Shown piece after piece: positions 9,834 through 17,557 of a stretch of DNA of 44,700 nt. The number at the start of each line of letters is the position of its first letter. Position 1 is the stretch's first letter. A model generated the notes under the pieces. That model was not told where the DNA came from. It searched no databases and saw nothing but the letters and a program-made list of their open reading frames with translations. The stretch comes from Deltaproteobacteria bacterium (GTDB lineage Bacteria; Myxococcota_A; Polyangia; Haliangiales; J016). Made by a program: the position numbers and the translations under genes. Location: contig RFGE01000070.1 in assembly GCA_003696105.1 (NCBI GenBank), positions 1 to 44,700 on the forward strand, given 5' to 3'.

Positions 9834-10244
9834 TCAGCCGCGCAGGTAGCAGGCCGCACGCGCGGTCCAGTCGGACGCCAACGCGTGCGCGTCCATGACC
9901 ACGTCGCGCAACAGCCGCCGGTGGCGCTCCGCCAGCGCGATCAGCTCGACGCCGGTCGTGCGGATCACGTCGCCGAGCCGGCCGTCGGGCCGGCGCGGCA
10001 GCCGCCCGAGTCGGTCGAACGCGACGCGCCCGCGCGCCCACACGATCTCGTCGACGCCCGGCACCTCGAACTCGAGCGCCAGGGTGCGCGGCGTCCGCCC
10101 GCCGACCGGACGCCGCAGCCGGACGCCGGTCGGCGACAGGTCGACGACGAGCGCGTGGCGCGGGCGGTCGCCGTCGAGTTCGGTGCACAGGACCTCGACC
10201 GGAATGCGCGGTGCGGCGCGAGCCAACAGGACGTCCCCCAACAT
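9834..10244 (-). CDS. PilZ-domain protein (probable c-di-GMP receptor)
   Basis: A 136-residue protein with a single PilZ domain. Both c-di-GMP-binding signatures are present near the N-terminus: RAAPR (RxxxR type) and DLSPTG (DxSxxG). The remainder supplies the beta-barrel and a C-terminal helix ([19 protein letters not shown]). Two in-frame ATGs compete. The first (10253) overlaps a TACAAT hexamer. The second (10244) lies exactly 7 nt after it, and TTGGCC is 17 nt further upstream. I therefore choose 10244 as a leaderless start; the alternative adds three residues. It is a cytoplasmic adaptor probably linking c-di-GMP to motility or envelope output. The partner is not evident from neighbours. 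Confidence 0.88.
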   Translation of the reverse strand: MLGDVLLARAAPRIPVEVLCTELDGDRPRHALVVDLSPTGVRLRRPVGGRTPRTLALEFEVPGVDEIVWARGRVAFDRLGRLPRRPDGRLGDVIRTTGVELIALAERHRRLLRDVVMDAHALASDWTARAACYLRG

Positions 10245-10251
10245 GTCCCAC

Positions 10252-10280
10252 ATTGTAGGATAGCAGAATACACCGGCCAA
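10252..10280 (-). promoter_or_regulatory. Sigma70-type promoter of the PilZ gene (TTGGCC-N17-TACAAT)
   Basis: On the minus strand TTGGCC (10280-10275) and TACAAT (10257-10252) are 17 nt apart. TACAAT ends 7 nt before the ATG at 10244, so the transcript should start at that codon. The hexamer overlaps the upstream in-frame ATG at 10253, which could not then be translated. Confidence 0.65.
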
Positions 10281-10330
10281 GTTTTTCGCCGGCCGAGGCG
10301 CGCGCTGCACGACGCCGGCGCGCGCGGCCG

Positions 10331-11284
10331 TCACCGCTCGATCGGCCCCGGCAGCAAAAACGGGTAGCGCCTGCGGCGCACGCGGCGCTGCCACGCGCGG
10401 TCGAGCCGGCGCAGGCGCAACAGCCACGCCCACAGGCGCGCGTCGGCGCGGTAGTAGCGGGCGACCTCGGCCTCGTCGACGGGCGGCGAGACTCGCGCGT
10501 TGACGACCTCGATGAGCGAGGGAAGCCGGCCGGCGAGCCGTTCCTTGTGCAAGTTCGCCAGCAGGTCCACCGCGACCTGCCGCGGGTCGTAGTAGCGGTC
10601 GAGGATGCCGCCCAACAACCACCGGCGCACCGGCGCGCGCAGAAGCCACGGCAGCGACGCGACGAATAGATCGGTGTCCAGCTCGTCGCGACCGTCCGCG
10701 CCGCGCACGAGCGGCGTGGTGACGTCGAGGTAGTGCCAGCGCCCGTCGATCCACGCCCAGTTCGACAGCTGCGCGTCGAGCCCGAGCGCGCCGATCGGGC
10801 TGGCCTCGGCCGCGCGGCCCGGGGCGTCGCCGCCGCGACGTCGCGCGGCCGGGCCGTCCGGCTCGCCCGCGGGCGCAGGTCCGACGACCGCGCACACCGC
10901 GTCGACGATGGCCGCGAATCGGTCCGCCGCGACCGCGGCATCCCAGCGCGCCAGCGCCCGCGGCCCGATCGCGTCGGCCGGCAGCACAGGTTGGTGCACA
11001 TACACTGAAATCGACCCGTCCGCGCGCGCCAGCGCGTCGACGTGCGTGTCGACGACGGCAACGCCGCGGGCGGCGAGCGCGCGCACGTAGCGGTCCACCA
11101 GCGCACCGTAACGGCCGGCGCGATCGGCGTCGGGAAACGGCGGCAGCCGCTTGTAGGCGCGGCCGCGCCAGCGCACAACCGAGGAGATCTCGCCGTAGCC
11201 GAGCACGTCGAGCTGCGACTCGTCGCCCGTGTCGAGCGCGCGATCGATCGCGCGGTCGAGTTCGTCGAGCGCCGCGGCGGTCAC
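10331..11284 (-). CDS. Kinase-fold protein, DUF6206-like
   Basis: A 317-residue protein. GYGEISSVVRW followed by AYKRLPPF resembles a nucleotide-binding loop and beta3 lysine. GLDAQLSNWAW and YLDVTTPLV resemble the catalytic loop (D-x4-N) and metal-binding Asp of aminoglycoside-phosphotransferase-type kinases. From memory, this arrangement and the C-terminal RLRRLDRAWQRRVRR / YPFLLP match DUF6206 proteins known mainly from actinobacteria; a search would settle it. An Ala/Gly/Pro-rich stretch (about 150-185) interrupts the fold. The GTG start at 11284 overlaps the aminotransferase TGA as GTGA, so translation is coupled to the upstream gene. The aminotransferase product, or a molecule containing it, is a possible phosphorylation target. 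No function has been shown. Confidence 0.8.
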   Translation of the reverse strand: MTAAALDELDRAIDRALDTGDESQLDVLGYGEISSVVRWRGRAYKRLPPFPDADRAGRYGALVDRYVRALAARGVAVVDTHVDALARADGSISVYVHQPVLPADAIGPRALARWDAAVAADRFAAIVDAVCAVVGPAPAGEPDGPAARRRGGDAPGRAAEASPIGALGLDAQLSNWAWIDGRWHYLDVTTPLVRGADGRDELDTDLFVASLPWLLRAPVRRWLLGGILDRYYDPRQVAVDLLANLHKERLAGRLPSLIEVVNARVSPPVDEAEVARYYRADARLWAWLLRLRRLDRAWQRRVRRRRYPFLLPGPIER

Positions 11285-12504
11285 GGCAGCGCGCGCGACA
11301 CGGTCGCCGCCAGCTCGGCCGCCTGGTCGTCCGTGAGGACCAGCGGCGGCAGCAGTTGCAGCACCGAGTCGTCGTTGTTGGCCCACACCGCGAACACGCC
11401 CGCGTCGTACAGAAGCTTCGCCGCGAACATGCCGCCGCGCGGCACGCCGAACTTCAGCCCCATCATCAGGCCGCGCTGGCGCAGCGCGAACGGCCGCGAG
11501 CCGCCGGCGAGGGCGTCGGCGAAGATCCCGGCGGCGCGGCGCACGCCGTCGAGGAACCCGGGCGCCTCGACCGCGTCGAGCACCGCGAGCGCCGCCACGC
11601 AGCCCAGCTCGGCGCCGCCGAAGGTGGACACGTGCGCGAACGGCCGATCGTCGAACACCGCGTGCAGCTCGCGCGTCAGCAACGTCGCCGCGATCGGGTA
11701 CACCCCGCCGCTGAGCCCCTTGCCGGTGACGATCGCGTCCGGCTCGACGCCGTCGTGTTCGTGCGCCCACATCGCGCCGGTGCGCCCGAGTCCAGTCTGC
11801 ACCTCGTCGACGATGAGCTTCGCGCCGCGGTCGCGACAGATCCGCTGCACCGCCGCCAGGTAGCCGTCCGACGGCAGCGGCATGCCCAGCGTCGCCGGGA
11901 TCGGCTCGAGCAACACGGCGGCCGTGTCGTCGCCGACGGCCGCGTCCATCGCCGCGACGTCGTCGAACGGCACCTGCACGAACCCGGGCAGGTCGGCGCC
12001 GAACGGCTCGCGGTACTGGGGATCGCCGGCGGCGAGCGCGTAGCCGGTGTGGCCGTGATAGCCGCCGCGCGCCGACACGATCCCCGCGCGGCCGGTGGCG
12101 CCGCGGCAGACCTTGATCGCCAGGTCCACCGCCTCGCCGCCGCCGGCCGCGAACACGACGCCGGACAGCCGGCCGCCCGTGGTCGCCGCCAGGCGCGCGG
12201 CCAGCGCCGCGCGATAGCCGGACACGAGATGGTGGTTGCCGATGTCGAGGTGATCGAGGGCGCGGCGCACCGCGCCGACCACGGCGGGATGGCGGTGGCC
12301 GAGGTTGAACACGCCGCCGTTGCAGTGGCAGTTCCAGTACCGGCGACCGTCGAACGCGTCGTAGAAGAACGGCCCCTCGCGGCGGCCCATGCACACGTCG
12401 AACCCGGCGTCGCGAAACAGCGCGACCTTGCCCGGCGACACGTGTGCGGCGAACGCGGTGAACGTGGCGTCGCGGGTCGGCAGCGGATAGCTCGGCTCGC
12501 CCAT
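11281..12504 (-). CDS. Class III PLP-dependent aminotransferase
   Basis: A 407-residue fold-type I aminotransferase of the ornithine/4-aminobutyrate/acetylornithine class. DEVQTGLGRTG marks the cofactor-binding aspartate region, and Lys262 in TGKGLSGG is the probable Schiff-base lysine. HRHPAVVGAV and the GGYHGHTGYALAAG region are also typical. The specific substrate cannot be assigned. The ATG at 12504 lies 7 nt after TATCAT (minus strand), suggesting leaderless expression. Its stop overlaps the start of the kinase-like gene, forming a tight two-gene operon. The oppositely oriented FAD oxidoreductase gene starts 60 nt away, so the two promoters overlap and may exclude each other. Confidence 0.93.
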   Translation of the reverse strand: MGEPSYPLPTRDATFTAFAAHVSPGKVALFRDAGFDVCMGRREGPFFYDAFDGRRYWNCHCNGGVFNLGHRHPAVVGAVRRALDHLDIGNHHLVSGYRAALAARLAATTGGRLSGVVFAAGGGEAVDLAIKVCRGATGRAGIVSARGGYHGHTGYALAAGDPQYREPFGADLPGFVQVPFDDVAAMDAAVGDDTAAVLLEPIPATLGMPLPSDGYLAAVQRICRDRGAKLIVDEVQTGLGRTGAMWAHEHDGVEPDAIVTGKGLSGGVYPIAATLLTRELHAVFDDRPFAHVSTFGGAELGCVAALAVLDAVEAPGFLDGVRRAAGIFADALAGGSRPFALRQRGLMMGLKFGVPRGGMFAAKLLYDAGVFAVWANNDDSVLQLLPPLVLTDDQAAELAATVSRALP

Positions 12505-12511
12505 GGCGGCG

Positions 12512-12517
12512 ATGATA
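12512..12517 (-). promoter_or_regulatory. Candidate -10 box (TATCAT) of the aminotransferase gene
   Basis: TATCAT on the minus strand ends 7 nt before the ATG at 12504. It faces the divergent promoter at 12529-12557, with only 11 nt between them. Confidence 0.6.
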
Positions 12518-12528
12518 CACGCGCGCCG

Positions 12529-12557
12529 TTGTAGCCAGCGGGCGCACCTGCTACGAC
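12529..12557 (+). promoter_or_regulatory. Candidate promoter of the FAD oxidoreductase (TTGTAG-N17-TACGAC)
   Basis: TTGTAG (12529-12534) and TACGAC (12552-12557) are separated by 17 nt, and the second ends 6 nt before GTG 12564. The -10 departs from TANNNT only in its last base. Confidence 0.5.
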
Positions 12558-12563
12558 CGCGCC

Positions 12564-13844
12564 GTGACATCGGCCGAGCCGAGACCGGGGGACCGCGTCG
12601 CCGTCGTCGGCGGCGGCGTATCCGGGCTCGTCGCGGCGCTCGCGCTGGCGCGCCGCTACGACGTCGCACTGTTCGAGGGCCGCGATCGGCTCGGCGGACA
12701 CGCGCACACGGTGGACGTCGCGCTCGCCGGCGCAACGTACGCGGTCGACACCGGCTTCGTCGTGTTCAACGACCGCACCTACCCGCAGCTGTGCCGCCTG
12801 CTTTCCGCCCTGGGCGTTCGGTCGCGCCCGGCGCCGATGACGTTCGGCGTGCGCTCGGATCGCACCGGCGTCGAGTTCGCCGTGACGACCGCCGGCAGCC
12901 TGTTCGCTCAGCGCCGCAACCTGCTCCGACCGGGCTACTATCGGTTCCTCGCGGGCATCGCGCGGTTCAACCGCCTCGCCCGGCGCGCGCGCGGCCCCGC
13001 CGCCGACGCGACGCCCCTGGGCGACTGGCTCGCGCGCCACCGCCTGCCGGACCGCACGGTCACCGACTACGTCGAGCCGCTGTGCGCCGCCATCTGGTCG
13101 TGTCCGCCGCGGCGCGTCCGCGCGTTCCCGATCGGCTTTCTCGCCGCGTTTCTCGCCAACCACGGCATGCTCTCCTGGTCCGGGCAGCCGCAGTGGCGCA
13201 CGATCGCCGGCGGCTCGCGCGCCTACGTCGATGCGATCGCGCGGCGCCTCGGGCCGCGGGTACGCCTGTCGACGCCGGTCGTCGGCCTGCGCCGGCAGCC
13301 GGACCGCGTCCTGGTGGCCACGCCCGCTGGGGTCGAGGCGTTCGACCACGCGATCGTCGCGTGCCACGCCGACGACGCGCTGCGGCTGCTCGCCGACGCC
13401 GACGATCGCGAGGCAGCCGCGCTCGGCGCGTTCGCCTACACCGCCAACCACGTCGTCCTGCACACCGATCCGCGCGTGCTGCCGCGCGCGCGCCGCGCGT
13501 GGGCCGCGTGGAACTACCACGTGCCGCGTCGCCGCGACGCGCCGGTGTCGCTCACGTATGCGATGAATCGCCTGCACGGCTACGCAGCGCCGCGCGAGCT
13601 GCTCGTGACCGTCAACGGCGGCGGCGTCGCCGCGCCGGTGCGACTCGGCCGGTGGACGGTTCGCCATCCGGCGTTCTCGGTGCAGTCGGCCGCCGTACAG
13701 CGCCGCCATCGCGAGTTCATCGCGCGGCGGCGGACGTCGTTTTGCGGCGCGTACTGGGGCTACGGGTTTCACGAAGACGGCGTGTCGAGCGCGCTGCGCG
13801 TGTGCGAAGCTTTCGGGGTGAGCGATGGGCTCGTGGATCTATGA
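12564..13844 (+). CDS. FAD-dependent amine-oxidase-like oxidoreductase of the CFA cassette
   Basis: A 426-residue flavoprotein with an N-terminal dinucleotide-binding motif VAVVGGGVSGLVAALALA (about 13-30) and GRDRLGGHAHTVD typical of amine-oxidase/desaturase-like flavoproteins. DTGFVVFNDRTYPQL follows. This family is regularly found upstream of DUF1365 and a CFA-synthase-like methyltransferase in proteobacteria. In the cases studied, such genes act in methylated, cyclopropane or furan fatty-acid formation on phospholipids. The GTG start is supported by the promoter-like boxes 6 nt upstream. The gene overlaps DUF1365 by 20 nt, so the cassette is coupled. The redox step performed is inferred, not read from the sequence. 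Confidence 0.9.
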   Translation: MTSAEPRPGDRVAVVGGGVSGLVAALALARRYDVALFEGRDRLGGHAHTVDVALAGATYAVDTGFVVFNDRTYPQLCRLLSALGVRSRPAPMTFGVRSDRTGVEFAVTTAGSLFAQRRNLLRPGYYRFLAGIARFNRLARRARGPAADATPLGDWLARHRLPDRTVTDYVEPLCAAIWSCPPRRVRAFPIGFLAAFLANHGMLSWSGQPQWRTIAGGSRAYVDAIARRLGPRVRLSTPVVGLRRQPDRVLVATPAGVEAFDHAIVACHADDALRLLADADDREAAALGAFAYTANHVVLHTDPRVLPRARRAWAAWNYHVPRRRDAPVSLTYAMNRLHGYAAPRELLVTVNGGGVAAPVRLGRWTVRHPAFSVQSAAVQRRHREFIARRRTSFCGAYWGYGFHEDGVSSALRVCEAFGVSDGLVDL

Positions 13845-14592
13845 GGGCTGGGTGCGCCACCGGCGGCACGCGCCGGTGCGCCACGCGTTCCGCTATCGGG
13901 TCGCGCTGCTGTACCTCGACCTGGACCACCTCGACACGGCGTTCGCCGGATCTCGGCTGTTCGCGGTCGACCGACTGGCGCCCGCGCGCCTGTGCCGGCG
14001 CGACTATCTGGGTCCGCTGGACCAGCCGCTCGCAGACGCAGCGCGCGGCGTCGTGGCCGAACGGCTCGGCCGGCGTCCCGACGGGCCGGTGTTCCTGCTC
14101 ACCCACCCGCGCTATTTCGGCTACGGGTTCAACCCGGTGAGCTTCTACTACTGTTACGGGGCCGGCGGCCGGCTCGACGCCATCGTCGCCGACGTCACCA
14201 ACACGCCGTGGGGACAGCGCCACGCCTACGTCCTCGACGCGGCAGCCGAGCCGACCCTGCGGTTTTCGCTGCGCAAGGTGCTGCACGTGTCGCCGTTTTC
14301 GCCGATGGACGACGCCTATCGCTGGCGGTTCACGCCGCCCGGCGAACGCCTCGCGGTGCACATGCAAAACGTTCGCGGCGGGCGCACCCTGTTCGACGCG
14401 ACGCTCGTCGGCACCCGCCGGCCGATGACTCCGGCGTCGCTGCGCCGCGTGCTGTTGCGCTACCCGGCGATGACCGTGCGCGTGATCGCCGCGATCTACT
14501 GGCAGGCTTTGCGACTGCGGCTCAAGGGCGCGCCCTACCACCGGCCTCCCGGCGAACCGCCGCCGGCGCCGGCCGGCCGGAGGGCGCCGTGA
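13825..14592 (+). CDS. DUF1365 family protein
   Basis: A 255-residue protein beginning MGSWIYEGWVRHRR and containing FLLTHPRYFGYGFNPVSFYY, the hallmark DUF1365 segment, then a KVLHVSPFSPMD stretch. Its biochemical role is unknown. It travels with FAD oxidoreductase and CFA-synthase-like genes, which implies a role in membrane-lipid modification. The ATG lies inside the 3' end of the preceding gene (20-nt overlap), and its own stop overlaps the next start as GTGA. The length is typical and no key region is missing. Confidence 0.93.
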   Translation: MGSWIYEGWVRHRRHAPVRHAFRYRVALLYLDLDHLDTAFAGSRLFAVDRLAPARLCRRDYLGPLDQPLADAARGVVAERLGRRPDGPVFLLTHPRYFGYGFNPVSFYYCYGAGGRLDAIVADVTNTPWGQRHAYVLDAAAEPTLRFSLRKVLHVSPFSPMDDAYRWRFTPPGERLAVHMQNVRGGRTLFDATLVGTRRPMTPASLRRVLLRYPAMTVRVIAAIYWQALRLRLKGAPYHRPPGEPPPAPAGRRAP

Positions 14593-15857
14593 TCGGCCGC
14601 GCCGCCGCGGGGCGGCGTCCGGTTCGGCGCACGAACCGCCGTCGTCGCGCGGCCGCGGGGAGTCAGCCGATCGACGTGAGGCTGTGGCGCAATATGTTGC
14701 ACAGACAACTTACATCGTTGCGTGCGGGCGAATTGACACTGCGCGATGCGCACTTCGGCGACGCGCGGTTCGGCGCCGCGAGCGACCTGTCGGCGACGGT
14801 CGACGTACGCGATGGGCGATTTTACCGCGCGGTCGCGCTCGGTGGGTCGGTCGGCGCCGCCCGCGCGTTCATGCGCGGCGACTGGGACAGCGACGACTTG
14901 GTCGCGGTGTTTCGTCTGTTCGCCCGCGACCGGGCCGCGAGCGACCGGCTCGAAACCGGGCCGGCCGCCGCACTGGGCGCCGTGCGGCGCGCCGCGCACC
15001 GGCTGCGGTCGAACACGCCGCGCCGCGCGCGACGCAACGTCTCGGCCCACTACGACCTCGGCAACGACTTCTTTGCGCTGTTTCTCGACCCGAGCCTCAC
15101 CTACTCGGCCGCGTTCTACGACCGTCCGCACGCGACGCTCGCCGACGCGCAGCGCGCCAAAATCGACCGCCTGTGCCGCAAGCTCGATCTGTCGCGCGGC
15201 GACCATCTGCTCGAGATCGGCACCGGTTGGGGCAGCCTGGCCATTCGCGCCGCTCAGACGACCGGCTGCCGGGTGACGACGGCGACGCTGTCGGCCGAGC
15301 AGGCCGCGCTCGCGCGCCGGCGCGTCGCCGAGGCCGGGTTGACCGGCCGCGTCCACGTCGTCGTCGCCGACTACCGCGAACTGGACGGCCGCTACGACAA
15401 GCTCGTGTCGGTCGAGATGGTCGAGGCGGTCGGCCACGATCACCTCGACGCGTTCTTTCGCGTGTGCGGCCAACGGTTGCGACCGGGCGGAACGATGGCG
15501 CTGCAGGCGATCACGGTGCCCGACCAGCGCTACGCGATCGCGCGCCGCCAGGTGGACGTGATCCAGCAGCTCGTGTTCCCGGGCGCGGACATCCCGTCAG
15601 TCGGCGCGCTGCTGGCCGCGGCCGCGCGTGCGAGCGACCTGCGCGTCGTCCATCTGGAGGACAACACCCCGCACTACGCGCGCACCCTGCGCGACTGGCG
15701 CGCGCGGTTTCGCGCCCGGCGCGACGACGCCCGCGCGCTCGGCTACGCGGAGGCGTTCCTGCGGCTATGGGACTTGTACCTGGCCTACTGCGAGGCCGGA
15801 TTCGCAGAGCACTACACCGCCAGCGTCCAACTCGTGCTGCGCCGGCCGCGCGCGTAG
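14589..15857 (+). CDS. Cyclopropane-fatty-acyl-phospholipid-synthase-like methyltransferase
   Basis: A 422-residue SAM-dependent methyltransferase. The SAM loop is LEIGTGWGS (208-216). The CFA-synthase hallmarks NVSAHYDLGNDFFALFLD and TYSAAFYD precede it, and the C-terminal YCEAGF contains Cys401, the counterpart of the conserved active-site cysteine. The enzyme methylates unsaturated acyl chains of membrane phospholipids, giving cyclopropane or methyl-branched products. The GTG at 14589 forms a GTGA overlap with the DUF1365 stop. This adds a basic N-terminal stretch of about 29 residues; GTG 14676 is an alternative start nearer the conserved domain. It is the third gene of a coupled three-gene cassette. 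Confidence 0.93.
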   Translation: MIGRAAAGRRPVRRTNRRRRAAAGSQPIDVRLWRNMLHRQLTSLRAGELTLRDAHFGDARFGAASDLSATVDVRDGRFYRAVALGGSVGAARAFMRGDWDSDDLVAVFRLFARDRAASDRLETGPAAALGAVRRAAHRLRSNTPRRARRNVSAHYDLGNDFFALFLDPSLTYSAAFYDRPHATLADAQRAKIDRLCRKLDLSRGDHLLEIGTGWGSLAIRAAQTTGCRVTTATLSAEQAALARRRVAEAGLTGRVHVVVADYRELDGRYDKLVSVEMVEAVGHDHLDAFFRVCGQRLRPGGTMALQAITVPDQRYAIARRQVDVIQQLVFPGADIPSVGALLAAAARASDLRVVHLEDNTPHYARTLRDWRARFRARRDDARALGYAEAFLRLWDLYLAYCEAGFAEHYTASVQLVLRRPRA

Positions 15858-15929
15858 CGGTGCGAGCGCCCCACCGCGCGCGCGGCCGCGGGTTGCGCGC
15901 GCGCGGCGCGCGGCCCATGATGCGGGCCG

Positions 15930-16304
15930 ATGTCGACCGAAACCGTCGCCGTCATCGTCTCCGCGCCCGGCCGCCGACTCGCCGACGGGCGCGTCCAGCG
16001 GCGCCAGCTCGACCGGAGCGCGCGCACGCGCCGCGCCGCCGCCGCGCTCGGCGCGTGCTGGGGGCTCGCGGTCGTCGCGGTGTTCATCCCGGTCGCGCAC
16101 TTCGTCCTGGTTCCGAGCCTCACGATCGCCGGGCCGATCGTCGCGTGGCTTCGCGCGCGCCAGCGCGCGGTGGTGCTCGGCGGCGACGGGACCTGCCCCG
16201 CGTGCGGCGCGTCGATCGAGATCGAGCCGGGCCCCGCGCACTGGCCGCTGCACGCCCAGTGCGCGGCGTGCCGCGAGGCGCTCGAGGTCACCGCCCGCGC
16301 GTAG
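15930..16304 (+). CDS. Small membrane protein with a C-terminal zinc ribbon
   Basis: A 124-residue protein with a basic N-terminal region, a hydrophobic stretch at about 37-72 likely to cross the membrane once or twice, and two Cys pairs. These are CPAC (89-92) and CAAC (111-114), which together look like a zinc ribbon. I do not recognise a named family. It lies 72 nt downstream of the CFA-like gene on the same strand and could belong to that transcript, but nothing ties it to lipid modification. The downstream nhaA gene converges on it. Confidence 0.75.
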   Translation: MSTETVAVIVSAPGRRLADGRVQRRQLDRSARTRRAAAALGACWGLAVVAVFIPVAHFVLVPSLTIAGPIVAWLRARQRAVVLGGDGTCPACGASIEIEPGPAHWPLHAQCAACREALEVTARA

Positions 16305-16327
16305 GGCGCCGCTCCCCCGCCGGCGCG

Positions 16328-17530
16328 TCAGCCGGCATCGACGACCGGCACCGGAACGCTGCCGCGGGCGTGCGCGGAGGTTGCGGCCGCGCTCGCCGCC
16401 GGCGCGCCGGCTACCGCGCGGCGGCGCAGCCAGCCGATCGCGACCGCGACGGGGGCGACGCCGATCGACAGCAGCGCGCCCATCTTCGCGGCCGCCGTGA
16501 TCGCGGGATCGGTGTACGCGACGCCCGCCACGAACAGCGCCACCGTGAGCCCGAGCGCGCCAACCAGGCCGACGAGCCCGATCGTCGCGGCCGACAGCCC
16601 CTCCGGCCGCCGGAACCCGACCGCGTGCGCCGCGGTCGAAGCCAGCCAGATGCCGCCGGTCTTGCCGACCGCCAGGCCGGCGAGCACGGCCCAGGTCGCG
16701 TTGCCGACGGCGGCGAACACGACGCCGGCGTTGGCGAGCCCGAACGCGAACAGCCCCAGGTCGACCGGCAGCCGGAACGCGTGCTGGAAGCGGTTGAGCG
16801 TGTCGTGCATCTGCTCCTCGCTGTCGGCGAACACGCCCTCGTCGTGCCCGGCGGTCGGCATGAACGGCACGACGAACACGAGCGCGAGCGCCGGGTGGAC
16901 GCCCGCGAACTTGAGCCCGAGCCAGCTCACGACGCCCGGACCGGCGAGGTACGCCCAGAAGCTGCGGAATCCGGCGCGCCGCAGCCCGTAGGCGCCGACC
17001 ATCGCGGCCGCCACGAGCGCGAGGTACACCGGCTGCACCGGGTGGGCCGGGTCCGGGTAGAACACCGCGATGATGACGAGGCCGATCGCGTCGTCGGCGA
17101 TCGCGAGCAGCAGCAAGAAGCTCACCGCCGGGTGGCCCTTGCCGAACACCGCGCGCGCCACCAGCCACGCGAGCGCGATGTCCGTCGCGGTCGGGATGCC
17201 CCAGCCGCCGCGAATCGCCGCGTCCCCGGTGACGTACGACCACGCGAGAAACACGGCCGCTGGACCGACCACGCCGCCGACGGTCGCCACCAGCGGGTTG
17301 ATCGCCTTCGACGGCGGGTTGAGCGCGCCGCCGGGCAGACACGACTCGACGATTTCGCCCGCCGCGATCGCGAAGAAGAACACCATGAACACGTCGTTGA
17401 CCGCGAAGTGGATGTGGTGGGCGACCGCCTCGTACGACGCGTGATCGAGATTGGCCCATGCGACGGCCGTCACGACGCCCGCCAGCAGCGGCAGCGAGTA
17501 CTCCTGCAATACGGCGACGAATTTGTTCAT
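16328..17530 (-). CDS. nhaA: Na+/H+ antiporter NhaA
   Basis: A 400-residue polytopic membrane protein. The paired ion-binding aspartates are Asp146-Asp147 in LLAIADDAIGLV, equivalent to Asp163/Asp164 of E. coli NhaA. GWGIPTATDIALAW and the VNDVFMVFFFAIAAGEI region are further family signatures. It exchanges Na+ or Li+ for protons across the inner membrane. The ATG at 17530 is preceded by GGAG with a 7-nt spacer. The start is 27 nt after the stop of the glutamate-synthase-like gene on the same strand, so the two are probably one operon. The Ala-rich C-terminal tail (about 375-400) is unusual but not part of the transport core. Confidence 0.97.
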   Translation of the reverse strand: MNKFVAVLQEYSLPLLAGVVTAVAWANLDHASYEAVAHHIHFAVNDVFMVFFFAIAAGEIVESCLPGGALNPPSKAINPLVATVGGVVGPAAVFLAWSYVTGDAAIRGGWGIPTATDIALAWLVARAVFGKGHPAVSFLLLLAIADDAIGLVIIAVFYPDPAHPVQPVYLALVAAAMVGAYGLRRAGFRSFWAYLAGPGVVSWLGLKFAGVHPALALVFVVPFMPTAGHDEGVFADSEEQMHDTLNRFQHAFRLPVDLGLFAFGLANAGVVFAAVGNATWAVLAGLAVGKTGGIWLASTAAHAVGFRRPEGLSAATIGLVGLVGALGLTVALFVAGVAYTDPAITAAAKMGALLSIGVAPVAVAIGWLRRRAVAGAPAASAAATSAHARGSVPVPVVDAG

Positions 17531-17557
17531 GTCTACACTCCGAGCGAGGGATGGACG

